A stretch of DNA of 64,000 nucleotides from Varroa destructor (taxonomy: Eukaryota > Arthropoda > Arachnida > Mesostigmata > Varroidae): the NCBI RefSeq assembly GCF_002443255.2, contig NW_019211460.1, positions 34,571,952-34,635,951 of the forward strand. Direction: 5' to 3'. Below the pieces are notes generated by a model. It saw only the letters and a program-made list of their open reading frames with translations, was not told the origin of the DNA and did not search any database. A program made the translations under genes and the position numbers. The stretch's first letter is position 1. The number at the start of each line of letters is the position of its first letter. Of this stretch, positions 28,854-39,800 are shown one piece after another.

Positions 28854-29081
28854 ATGTGCGCCACGGGTTTATATCAAGAGGCAAGAGCTTTGGAGGAAAT
28901 AGTCAAAGAAAACAGAGCTTCTAATTGGAAATTGTTGGCTGAGATTGGACTTGAAACCTGGCGACGCTCCGTCACTCCTCGATCCCAAAGGGATTCCCAT
29001 TCTACAGTTGAAGTTTCTCGGTTTGTGAAGGGATCAAAAGTTGCGCAGCATCTCCTTGGCCTAATGGCTGCCAGTTCCTAA
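28854..29081 (+). CDS. Doubtful small ORF, 75 codons
   Basis: From the ATG at 28854 the frame encodes a hydrophilic peptide beginning MCATGLYQEARALEEIVKEN and ending LLGLMAASS. The first part is rich in A, E, L and K and would form an amphipathic helix. The frame is open upstream only to about 28815. I recognise no domain. It ends about 140 bases before a perfect 24-bp hairpin, and another open frame (29390-29653) follows on the same strand. It may be an exon, a small ORF or chance. Confidence 0.2.
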   Translation: MCATGLYQEARALEEIVKENRASNWKLLAEIGLETWRRSVTPRSQRDSHSTVEVSRFVKGSKVAQHLLGLMAASS

Positions 29082-29220
29082 CCTAGAGCTACTCTCCTTA
29101 CACTGACACGGGCGGAACCTTGCTAATCCCACGTGAGCTAACCCGTACGGTTCGATATCAAAAGTTTAGCCGAGAATTTACAATATCGCCACATTTTTGA
29201 GGTTTCAGGTGGATTTACAA

Positions 29221-29282
29221 TGGACGTAAAGTTTACAATTCCACCAGGTGGAAACCTGGTGGAATTGTAAACTTTACATCCA
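29221..29282. repeat. Long perfect inverted repeat (hairpin)
   Basis: The 24-base arm at 29226-29249 is exactly the reverse complement of 29254-29277, with only the 4-base loop GGAA between them. After one mismatched pair the complementarity continues for four more pairs, to 29221 and 29282. A partly similar sequence lies just 5' (29208-29220, including GGTGGATTTACAA). Transcribed on either strand it would fold into a very stable stem-loop. Possible explanations are a miniature inverted-repeat element, a small-RNA precursor, or a fold-back sequencing or assembly artefact. Confidence 0.85.
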
Positions 29283-29389
29283 GATCTGTTTCGCGTCCTT
29301 TCTTACTGCGGTTAGGCTGCTTTCAGACGTTGAATACTAAATAGTTTTCAGAGCCTTCAACAGAAAAAAGTCTTGTAAATAAATAGAAA

Positions 29390-29653
29390 TTGTCGGAGTC
29401 GGAAGAACGGACCATCCACACATACGAATATGTAGAAGCATACGTTTATCTGCTTCATTCAGTGAAGTCTAGAAATCTTACTGTGGTTTGTAGGGTCACG
29501 CGAATTAAGCCCTATCAGGGAATACTTATTCCTATGCCTTTTGGATTCGAGTATAATTATAACCGTCGTAGCCAAAAATTCTACGATAAATGCAATGTAA
29601 TTGATGAGATATCGTTGGTTGCAAAGACGCTGCGGAGGCTAGAACAAGCATAA
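29390..29653 (+). CDS. Doubtful open frame, 87 codons
   Basis: The frame opens after a TAG and contains no early ATG (the first codon is TTG), so as an intact gene it would need an upstream exon. The translation (SESEERTIHTYEYVEAYVYL... ending AKTLRRLEQA) has balanced, protein-like composition with many charged and aromatic residues. I recognise no family. The sequence before it is A-rich, not the pyrimidine-rich tract expected before a 3' splice site, which argues against an exon. Confidence 0.18.
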   Translation: MSESEERTIHTYEYVEAYVYLLHSVKSRNLTVVCRVTRIKPYQGILIPMPFGFEYNYNRRSQKFYDKCNVIDEISLVAKTLRRLEQA

Positions 29654-32476
29654 CACAGGTTAGAAAAAAAAAGTACTTGAAAATGTAAATGTTTGGCGTA
29701 GTCTATTCAGGAACTTGGAAATATCAAAACATTTCTTTGAAAGCGCGAGCAATTGAGTAATATACGGTACTGCCTTTATACACTTATGTGCATAGAGGCA
29801 GTAACGTATACTACTTAAGTATTGACACGGAGTATTTTCAAGATTGTTATTGTTACTGAATACCTCTTGCCAGCTTCACGTGCGTGTTCAAATATTTACC
29901 AAAACTGAGTAAAGTCTTGCATCACGCACGCTATTACATCAATAATCACATTGCCCTTTAAATGAGTTCAGTCAAACTTCCCAAGGGCATTCTTACAGCA
30001 TACAGCCACGGGGTATGATATCCATTAAATTGGTAGCTCCGCTGGTTTCATGATTTGAGGCGGTAACGTTGAATTTACGATACGCCCGACGTGGACACCA
30101 CGCACTGAACATAGGGCCCTAACAGCTGGTCTTGAGCATTCCCAAGTCGCTCTTGCCCGACCTCACCAGACTCTTTTACTCCATATCCAGATCCGTAACC
30201 CTGTTGCTTCTGCTGTATAGGTCCTACAGGACTAAATGGGTCTTCTCAAATGGATGACATCCTAATTTGTTCTCCTGCTTCAAGTGTGCCCGCGCCTTGG
30301 CCTTTTCTCCCTACTTTTCTCTAGCCGCTACATAGCTTGCTGGCCAACGGCAGCCAAGCGACTTCCTTTAGGACTAGTGCGTGCTTGTCTCTGAGCGACT
30401 ATGCGTCCACAGGGACTTTAAGCATCCTCGTCCCGTCTAACAGACCCCCTTTACCGCTGCCGACACTTCTAAATGCGGCATCTCGATTCCTCCACAGTGG
30501 TCCAACTGGCTGCTAGTTACCGGTTTTTGGCTGAAACGTATCACGAATAAGGCGAATCAGCCCGATCGAGCGACGGGACAGAATGATTGAGGGAAAGAGA
30601 TAAGCAGATGGAAGTCATAAGGAGCAGGCTCGTCTGCGTGTTCCACTCACGCCGTTCGACGCTGATGGCGGTGGTGTGCGTTCGTTTCTTCTTTACTTAA
30701 AAAGCATTACACTGTAGACGCTACGTGACAGCGTGGTCGACCCATTCTTCCCCACCCTTCGACCTGCCAATGGCGAACAACCAAAGCAGGTCAGATCCGA
30801 CGCTAAACCTAGGGCATTTGTTGTCTCGTTTTGTTCACAGGGAGCCTCGAAGCGCTTGTGCCGAATGCTGGCACAACACTTTCAGACAGGCTTAGCCCGT
30901 TAGGTTTGCATAGTCGCTTGGTTCTAAATTAGCGTTGTATAGCTTAAGATCTAAATTAAAGTGACCCCCGACTACAACAAACGTGTAGTACTCGAACAGC
31001 CAAAGGATTAGTTTCTTGCTTAGTTGGTAGCATATAGCAATTGAGGAAAGTGACTTGTATTCGGAGGGCATATTGCGTTGCGACGCGTGCTCCTACCACG
31101 TGCGACTGTCATCGGGACGGGCAACGTCGCAGAGTGTTACGCATACTTCCTGACGATAGCATAGGTTTTTGGCTACCGTGTCCTGCATCGGCAAACATGA
31201 CGTGTAAGCGTGTTCGCTCATTCTACGGCAGTGCCTGTTATTACTTGTTAATTGCAAGCGTAACATGAACTTCGAGTGGATACATATGTAAAGAACTCTG
31301 AGACACTAAGCCGCAACAACGGTTCACGTAACGACTAATAAGTTGTACACATTAAACTGCAAAAAATCAAAGAAGCTCACCCCGCACTTAAAGCATTACA
31401 CATACTCACATCTATTTACAAGAGATAGAATTGAAAACTTGAAGTTCCAAAAAAGGTTATATAATTAATAATCGAAAAAACGTTAGCGCTTACACCGAGC
31501 GTGCGGATAATTCGCTTAGCAAAAATTACTAAATAACAATTATAGAAATATAAGGCTAAAGTCAACGCGGTTGTTCATACTATCGTGCTTCCTACCGCAG
31601 GATAAGGTACACTCGTCGAAGGAAATCAGATTATTTTATCTTCTTAGCATGTTTAAAGGCTCAAGCCAGTTTGCAGTTATCATATCATTTTATGAGGACA
31701 TAAGTAATAATATAACACAGAAATCAGCGGTGGAGAAATGGTAAACGAACAGTTAGGTAGAAACGTTCCGTTGATAAATAACCGCATAAAGGTAAATACT
31801 GGTTTAGTTAGTCTCAGGCTTCGGAACATCAAATAAAGAACATGCATCAGGCGGTTGGCCTAAATGACCTGAATAGGCATCACTGAACTAGAAAGGCACA
31901 AGCGTTACACTCCGCCTAACCTAGCCACTCAGCGCAGATACGAAACAAACCTTAAACTTAGAGTATATGTGTAAGCACTGGAAAATTAATAGTCGATATA
32001 AAATTGTAAATCAGCAGAAAGGTCAACGCTATCAATATCAGTCTGCAAATTATTAACCTAAAGGCGGCCAAAACGAGTTCGAGAACCTCAGTCTTTACAA
32101 ATTCGAGAAACACACAAAAAAAGCGTATGAGTAACTGGAAGAAATTCAGATCATGCTACCGGGCTCAAAAATTTCGTAGCGTCGTGCGAGTAACTGAGTT
32201 CGAGTGTCTTCGAATATAATACTTGACTAAGCTCGGATATGCGAAGGGTGTGCGAGGCAAATTGGCAGTCTTTTGTCTTAAGAATAGGCTTACTTACCTA
32301 GGCATCTAACAGGTCGCTGGTGGCCAGTGGTTTTCATGCACCATCTCTTCCCATCAAATGTTCTTTTTCTCCGAAGTCAATGTCAGCTGATTGCTCAGAG
32401 AAAGGGGCAGAAAATGGCAGCTAAATAAGGAGAAATGGCCGCATTGGTGCTGGTGCTTTCAAGGGAGAGAGCATAC

Positions 32477-32498
32477 GCGGCCCAGCAAAGCCTTTTAC
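32477..32498. repeat. Dispersed 22-bp repeat, copy 1
   Basis: This copy matches 33969-33990 at 20 of 22 positions and shares the core CCCAGCAAAGCCTTTTA. A poorer copy lies at 14955. The two good copies are in direct orientation about 1.5 kb apart. Confidence 0.5.
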
Positions 32499-33968
32499 CC
32501 TCCCACGGGAAAAAGGAACGGAGAAAGAATATTAAGAACCAGGGGCAGCGAGACTGCAGCAGAACGATAGACAACGAAGATGACGTAGAAATGGGTAGCC
32601 TCTACTACGACTAGGCTCTGTGCCGAAACGAATAAAGGCGCAAATTAGGGACAAGTTAGGGCCGCGGCGGCCTGGGATAGCTTTTGCCATCGCTCGCAAT
32701 GACGGCCTTTTCTGTCTTTGCCGGCCAACGCAACTAATACGCTCCACCCGCGCCTGATATATTCCTTACCGTATGCTCCCCGTACTCGACTTTCTCGGTT
32801 CCCGCATACAACTGAATACCAACACCATCAATGCTCAACCCCTATCTGACCGGATACGCTTGCCGTCTTATTCCTTTCCCGTGTCTTTGCACCTACCACT
32901 TACTGGCTGGCATCGAAACCGTCATTGGAACGGACCGGGTGTCGTGTAAACCCGGACCCTCCTCTCGAACTTCCATCTCTTATTCGTCAGAAGCCTCGCC
33001 ATTTATGTACCGGTTCTGCGCTTGTGACGCAGCGCCACCGTTGCTCAGTTTTATTTACTTAGTTAGCTTATCATGGCTGGCCCCAGGAAGCTGCAGCGGT
33101 GGCTCTGCGGGGCAGACATGAAACATCACATCCCCCAGACAACTATCGGTAGGGAGTTCTTCCACCACGTTCCGCGATTTCCTCCACACGCCTTTCGCAG
33201 ACCCCGAACCCCAACTATAGGTACACTCCCATAGAACTCCGAACATGCCGGGCAGAAGCAGTAGCAGCAGCGGTAGTGTGATAAGTGGGAAGAAATGGGA
33301 GAAATGGGGGCTCGTCGATTGAGTTGTTCTCTCTCATCAGGAGAGGAGTAAACGATTTTAGCGGTGCCGTGTGCTGCCAATCAACCTGCTACACAACCCC
33401 AGCTTGCCTGGCGCCATAGTCACCGCTGCCGCCGGCACGACGACTAGCGCCACCCTCGAAAATCACAAGGCATCCACTATCAGCCCCCGACGGGTTCCAT
33501 GTGCAAAATTCGCATTACCCCCATCCCTACTAGCTTGCATGCTGCAAATTGGCTGACTACTGGCACCGAGATGTCTCGAAAATAGGAACACTCTATAACT
33601 AACCGACAGGTCTTAGGAGCTGTAGATAAATTCACTTGCGTAGCTCGTCAGGACCCTCCCGACATCACAAGCCTACTACATTGGCAGACAAAGCATAGAG
33701 GAGACCTGAGGCGGAAGAAGAACGCCAAAGGTGCATCGAACAACGTCATTATCGTACTAACGGGTCTATACAAGATGGCCATTGGCCCATTGTCTTCAAA
33801 GGTACAACGTCGATCTAATATCCACATTATGGGTCGTCGTTACAAGCAGATTAAATGCGATGCGTTGCTAGGAAGTCCGAACAAAGCCGTATAACTTGCA
33901 TTTTGTCTACTACATCAAATATTGACACAGCCATTCACCGTCGCAATATAACTACTTATACAATATAT

Positions 33969-33990
33969 GCAGCCCAGCAAAGCCTTTTAT
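33969..33990. repeat. Dispersed 22-bp repeat, copy 2
   Basis: Second copy of the repeat at 32477-32498, with two substitutions (third and last positions). It is directly followed by TAATAAAG, which contains an AATAAA hexamer. Confidence 0.5.
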
Positions 33991-35180
33991 AATAAAGTAG
34001 GCAAACGGAATAACCGACAACAAATTTGTTTTATTACTGTCATGCTCCGTTTCCTAGAAGCGCCCCTCGAGTCAGCGTCTTGAAACGATAGTTGTATTCA
34101 ATGTAACCAGAACATGTGGTCCAGCTAATCGGGAATTGTGATGCCCGATCTAATCTGGCTTCGTCTTTCTTTCCTGTTCTCCTTTTCTCCTATCCTTTTC
34201 TCTCCCAGCACCCCCCTGCCTCCACCTTCTACTTCTGTATTTTACATGAACTCACAGGAGCTGTAAATATATTCTAGAAAAAATTGGGTTCTCATTCTCT
34301 GCCATATGCCCTTTATTTTTTATATCTGCGCTATCTCCTCGCTGGTGTAAGAGGCTATACGATAGTGATTCAATGGGCATACCGTCTTCCCAACGTGTGC
34401 ATAAGCACGTGACAGTGCATTGGCAATAAGAACTGGGACATATTTCAGGATGCAGCCGTCAGCTGTGACGAGTTGAGGAAGTGAAGAACTGCGTCGCTAG
34501 AGAAAAATAACTAAAACGAAATTTGAAGTTGAGGCCAGGGATAACGGCCTGCACAGTCGGGGGTCAGCTAGTGAAACTTGGTAGAAGATACAAGAAGGAA
34601 AAAGGAGTGACTAGGCCGCAGAGGGAAATGTCTCCTCAAGGAGCAGTTTTACGTGTTGCCCTCTCGTGAAAAGGTCCCACTTTCTCAATTGCGACCACGC
34701 GCTGCGATCGCCATGAATCCTTAGGATTCCTTCTCTGGTCGCATTGTCTGTTTCAGGGTGTAGTGGATGTCCTCGTGGCAAAGTGCAAAGAGACCCGCGA
34801 ACAAGCTTCTTCCGACATTACCAAAGCCCTTGGACAAGTGCCGGATGCCAGAGGGTGAGATTGCCGTGAATAGAAAGAAATAGAGCCAGCCAAGGCATCC
34901 AAAAAGCAAAGCATGGCTACTAGAAACGTACGAGCGCAATACTGGTGGCCAGCGGTATCGCGCCTGGTGGGCCTACAAAATGGTCTGCCTTACCACTCAC
35001 TACTTCATTGAAGTTCCCTTGCGGGCTAGCTAATACGAAGACTTATTTGGGGACGATACGAGAATGACTGTCGCCTGAGAAAGAGAGAATAGACCACTCC
35101 AAAAGCTACTAAGGACTGCAATTCGCACGCGCCATTTGCCGGGCGCCGTCGTTAGCCTAAGCTGTCCACTGCAGCTCAGC

Positions 35181-35414
35181 CTATACTGGGCTTGACTGGC
35201 CTAGTAAATCGATGGTCACCTGCAGCTTCACATGTCCGATTGTTGTCATCTGTAGATCGTGGAGCAAATAGCGTGCATGCACTTCATTAGTGAAAGTGAC
35301 AACAAACATATGTACAGCTTCTTTGTCCACGTCGATTGGCAAGAATACAGCAGTATCATAAATACTCATTTTGCCTGGTCCTTCAGAAAAAAAACTGGGG
35401 CTTTGGGAAACCAT
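35181..35414 (-). CDS. Doubtful minus-strand ORF, 77 codons
   Basis: The frame starts with ATG at 35414. A second ATG at 35369 has A at -3 and would give a 62-residue peptide beginning MSIYDTAVFLPIDVDKEAVH. The composition is protein-like, and a CAG|GTGACC donor-like site occurs near the end, so it could be an exon. An overlapping plus-strand frame (35259-35549) is equally open, and I recognise no domain in either. Confidence 0.15.
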   Translation of the reverse strand: MVSQSPSFFSEGPGKMSIYDTAVFLPIDVDKEAVHMFVVTFTNEVHARYLLHDLQMTTIGHVKLQVTIDLLGQSSPV

Positions 35415-35740
35415 TATTTCACTGACATTGCATGCTGTGAAAAGCTGAGAATTAGCATTTCGTTACTTCACAGTAACAAAAATACGTACTATTTAAGTAT
35501 CTACTCTGTCAATTTAAGCAGCTTGCGACACATGACGGAGAATAGTTGACGGGCTCGAACGATTTGCTTTGTTTATTTCTATTATTAACCAGCCCATTAT
35601 TATTACCTCTTAATCTTAGTATTGACTATTGTATGCCCTTGAAATATTTTCACTTTGTTTTAAGTAACTGTATCCAGTTTGTATGAAAACGCCACGGGAT
35701 ATATATACATATATATTAGCTAACAGTGAAGGCTTTAATC

Positions 35741-35757
35741 ATTGACAGCTTGTCAAT
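35741..35757. repeat. Short perfect inverted repeat
   Basis: ATTGACA and TGTCAAT flank the 3-base loop GCT. It could be a protein site or chance. Confidence 0.4.
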
Positions 35758-35854
35758 GTGTAAGTGAATAAAATTACAAATTCGGAACTTTCTGTGCAGA
35801 ACCTTTATAAAATAGAACTCTTTCGGTGTGCGATGTTTCGCATATTCCTAGCCG

Positions 35855-35882
35855 CTGAACCGGGAAAGAGATCCCGGTTTAG
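35855..35882. repeat. Stable 11-bp hairpin
   Basis: Arms CTGAACCGGGA and TCCCGGTTTAG pair at ten positions plus one G-T wobble around the loop AAGAGA. The GC-rich core (AACCGGGA/TCCCGGTT) is perfect. Function unknown. Confidence 0.65.
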
Positions 35883-36077
35883 TATCAGGTTAGCTGGCAA
35901 TCTATAACTTAGGCCTTGGGACACTGTGAGTGATCTAGTGGGAAGTTCCTCCGTTGTCGTTGTTGTCGCCATCATTCATAGCTCATAATGTGGACCCTCC
36001 CATCGACGGCGCACCGGCGTCACCGAAAAGCGTCCCTCGGGTAACCAATGGCGTGACGAGAAGGCCCCTTAGGAGCA

Positions 36078-36098
36078 GGCCCCCATCGTCTGGGGGCC
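36078..36098. repeat. GC-rich 8-bp hairpin
   Basis: GGCCCCCA and TGGGGGCC pair around the 5-base loop TCGTC. It lies within a GC-rich patch (about 35,990-36,400) whose open frames on both strands look like composition effects. Confidence 0.6.
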
Positions 36099-36796
36099 AA
36101 TGCCATCCGGGGAGCTTTCCGTCCCCCGGGATTGGCTCCCTAAGGCTCCTCCTCTTCACAGAGACCGGAGCGGCCGCGCCATCGAAGGCCCTTATGCGTC
36201 TACCTCCGTGGGAAAGGGAAACGCTGCTTAAGTCGCTCGGTGGTCAAACGCGGTTGCATGATAGGCTGCCCTAAGTTGTTGGTAGTGGTGGTCGTAACTG
36301 TAATGGGGTCTGCTGTGGGGGGCAAAGGCGGCTGCCGGGAGGAGGGTGATGAGACGTCGAGGGGCCTATCGGCGGGAAAGGGCGGACCAGAGTACACAGC
36401 CATTCTCTACACGGTACGGTTCAGTTGAAAAAGTGACCGACTTGCCTGAACCATTGCGGTACTGCCTGCGTACTGCGTTGTGTGCATAGACAAAACCGTA
36501 ATAATCGAATGCCGCAATAGCACATGCCCACTATGTCATCCAATAGCTCGCTAATGAACATAAATGTTTTCATAATAATATTGCATTTGGGAAAAATACG
36601 ACGAAGCGAAAATCCAACCATTGAAGTAATCGAAGAAATTTATGTAGCGTGAAAAAAAATGGATCTTTGATCTCTAATTAGTCCCACCGCATGAAAACAA
36701 TAAATAAGTAAGTATCAATGGCGTGCAATCTATATTTCCGTTTAGCAAATGTATCACTATTCGATTATTGCGACTATTGGTTTCGTAAATGCAAAG

Positions 36797-36816
36797 TTTT
36801 TTTTTAAAAAAAAAAA
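36797..36816. repeat. T9-A11 palindrome
   Basis: Nine T directly followed by eleven A, a self-complementary tract of the kind that tends to disfavour nucleosomes. Confidence 0.8.
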
Positions 36817-39800
36817 CAGTTCCTAATCACAGCTAACGGAAAGTAACAAAGCATCCGCATTGGCATGACCCTTTGAGCCAATCTTGACCCTATACTAAAC
36901 TTTTGTTCAATGCCATCGCGTGTTGTATATTATGCATATTATTATGTGACCAGGGGGTCTCAATTTTTTTGCAGCTCTCATGTCTAACCGAAGCGGTAAC
37001 TCTTACCCCGTGTTTAGCCAGAAACCAAATCAAAATTGAGTCGTCGCCAGTTTTCATGAACGGCCTCAGAATGATCTAAGGACGAGGGTCTTCCTGGTTT
37101 CTCCACCTGAGAACATTTTGCTTTATGGCCAGTAGTCATGTTCTTGTCACATCCGTGCTCAGATTGACTCTAATAATAATTAAGAGCTTAAAATGTTTAT
37201 TATTACGGTGAACATGTGGGTAAAACACGTATAATTTATATTTATGTTCTTACCTATTGTTTGATAATTGCCCACGCGTCGCACGGAAACTTCCCATGGG
37301 ACCAAGACACCTATACGCCGCATATATAGAAAAAAGGTTTTTGCTAGAAGATTTTGTATTGCTCTCCTTCGTCTCTGACAATGCTATATATAAGTTTCGC
37401 AAGCTACTCATCGATACATTCGATCGTCTGTCTATTAATGGTGTTAAATTTATCGGTGAATAAATCGGTTCCTAGGCGTCCTATCTAGCAAGCAGTGCGT
37501 TTCTCATATACACGTTCAGTGCCTTTTTTTAAATTTGGGTATCTTAGGAATACCGCCTGTGTCCTCGGTGGTTCAACACACATTTTCAAAATCCTGATAT
37601 ATATGGGTCTTATAGTGGACCTAAAATCCAGCTAGAACGGCACTCTAGGCGGCGAACGATGTTCTGCGTATTATAGGGAAACTATTACGGCACCCCCTAC
37701 GTCATAGACAATTTTTTTGGTGCTATTTCGAACTTGAGTACGCTCATAGAATATATTATATAAAAATAAGGCACAAATTCAATCAGTTTATAGTTGCTAA
37801 TTTAATTTACTCTATTTGAAAATTAGTCCACTTTAAGAAGCCTTTCAGGGCGCCCTGCGACAACAAGTCGCTATCGTCTTGGTCAAATCTGTCAGGTACT
37901 TTTGCATTGTTTAGATACAAAACATCGTTTCGGTAATATGTACATTATCTGGTGTCTATGCGAAATATAGAAATATGTATTTCAGCATAAATATACCTCG
38001 ACGTGGTTCTAAAATAAATAAACATAAAAGGTATGCTAGCTGAGGAAAGTTCGGCTCCATTTCGCCGGATGCCTATCGAGGGCGAAACGGAAAATGATCT
38101 TGACAAGTTGTACACAAGTGACCCGTTCGAACGAGAAACCTAAAAGCGAAACAAACGAATTTCGCCCATTCGAACTGTGTTTCCTATAAGTGCATATCAG
38201 TGCCTCGTCCCAGACAGTAAACAAATTGAGCATCGTACTCGTTAACGTCGTCTTATATGGCCGCTCAGATGATGCAAATTTCTAGCACTTTGCATGCTAG
38301 TACCGTCATCTCAATATCAGCCTTTCGTCGGTAGGCCCAATCTTCAGTCTGTTGTCCGAAAGCTCAACGTGCGATGCGCCACAACAATTTCGTGAATCAT
38401 TCTTGGGTCACTGTTTTGCGTGATCCTGTCTTCCCGAACTACTGCCTTATTAACTTCTTCCTATAGGTTTGCGATTTTAGGCTAGCCACATTTTTTTTCT
38501 AAAGCTAAACGTAGCTGGGACGTTTGTTCGTTAATATTCTGCGAGTTAAGGAAACATACAATTAATTTGTACGTTTTCTTAAGCTTCCCCAGAAAGCCCA
38601 CGTCCTTTACGGAGCGAGTTACGTTCTTGACTAGGAGGAGTAATCGTTAAAAAAAAAAGTCTCCCAATTGATTTGGTCCAGATCCTGTATAGTACAGCTC
38701 TGGTGGTTGTGCTTGTCACGTATTGGCTTGAAAACGTAGAATTTTACCAAACGATTCGATTAGAAAACATTTGAACGCCTAACACTGCGTTTACGTCAAG
38801 GAGGTATCTCGTGTTTATGTTGCGTTGAGTAGTAACGAGCAGTACCAATCTTTAGTCGTCACAGAGGCTAAAAATATCGTTTTCTTTGGCTCGTTCGCAC
38901 TTTTCCGTTCGCGTATGCCAGTCGACAAAATTCAGTCACCCGGAACGATCGCGATATTGTCAAACTCTGCTATGTTTCCTAGCTCCTCGGTTAGCGTTAG
39001 GATGCAGCCTTTGAGATGTCACTAACAATGCGGGAAGACAAAATGTAGCTATATCACCATTTACGGAAGTACGACGTTGCGAGCGAACACAGAAGCTTCC
39101 GTTCACTGTATTTCGTCCAGTATCCATACAGGTACAAGAATTGCTCTATCACGCCGTAGATTAACACTATAAACAAGCCATTGTAACTAACCTCAGCTAA
39201 AGCTAATCATTTCTTCGAAAGCCATGTTTTATGTAAATGGAGCGACGGCAACAATTTCGATTTCGAGAGTGCTGCTTTCTTTGATGTTTATGAGAGACTG
39301 CTTACGTCAGGCCTATCATCAATTGTAAACTATGCTGCAAGGAAGGACTCTAGGACCGACGCCGCCTAATAGTGCCTTAAATCACTATCGTTCTCCCATA
39401 ATTCATTATTAATTACTTTATAGCCATAGATGATAAACATTTCAATATAAACTGTGCTATTCGTTCCGTCTACTGCCTTGATCCCGCAAATGTTCGCAGA
39501 GCGTTCTTGCCGACACGCTAGACGCGTCTTCGAGCCGTCAAGCGTTCACAGCCCGCAGTCGTACCTTCCAGCTGTGTATGCTCATGGGATGACACTCTTA
39601 TAGCAACGCGTTGTCCTAGGTTGCTATTTTTTTACTCGTTTGGTGCAGTGACAAACGCGTACAGTAAACGTCGGTATTAGAGTTACGTGCGTCCCCGGCC
39701 ACTAGTGCGCTCAGCTTGTATGAACGATTAGATAAAACACCCTCATAGAGACCCGTCATACAACCCGTCTGATTAATGTGCTTTTTCGCGAGTCTTTAAC

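Larger units (their letters stand above)
29660..35180. other. Non-coding stretch, no gene recognised
   Basis: A pyrimidine-rich section lies at about 30.1-30.5 kb. A GC-richer island at about 32.5-33.6 kb carries overlapping ORFs on both strands (up to 96 codons) of low-complexity appearance. Two copies of a 22-bp repeat sit at 32477 and 33969. Nothing resembles a known protein or RNA gene. Confidence 0.55.

Noticed and set aside
35954..36428. GC-rich overlapping ORFs on both strands
   Set aside because: Proline, serine and arginine-rich low-information translations consistent with base composition; no family match.
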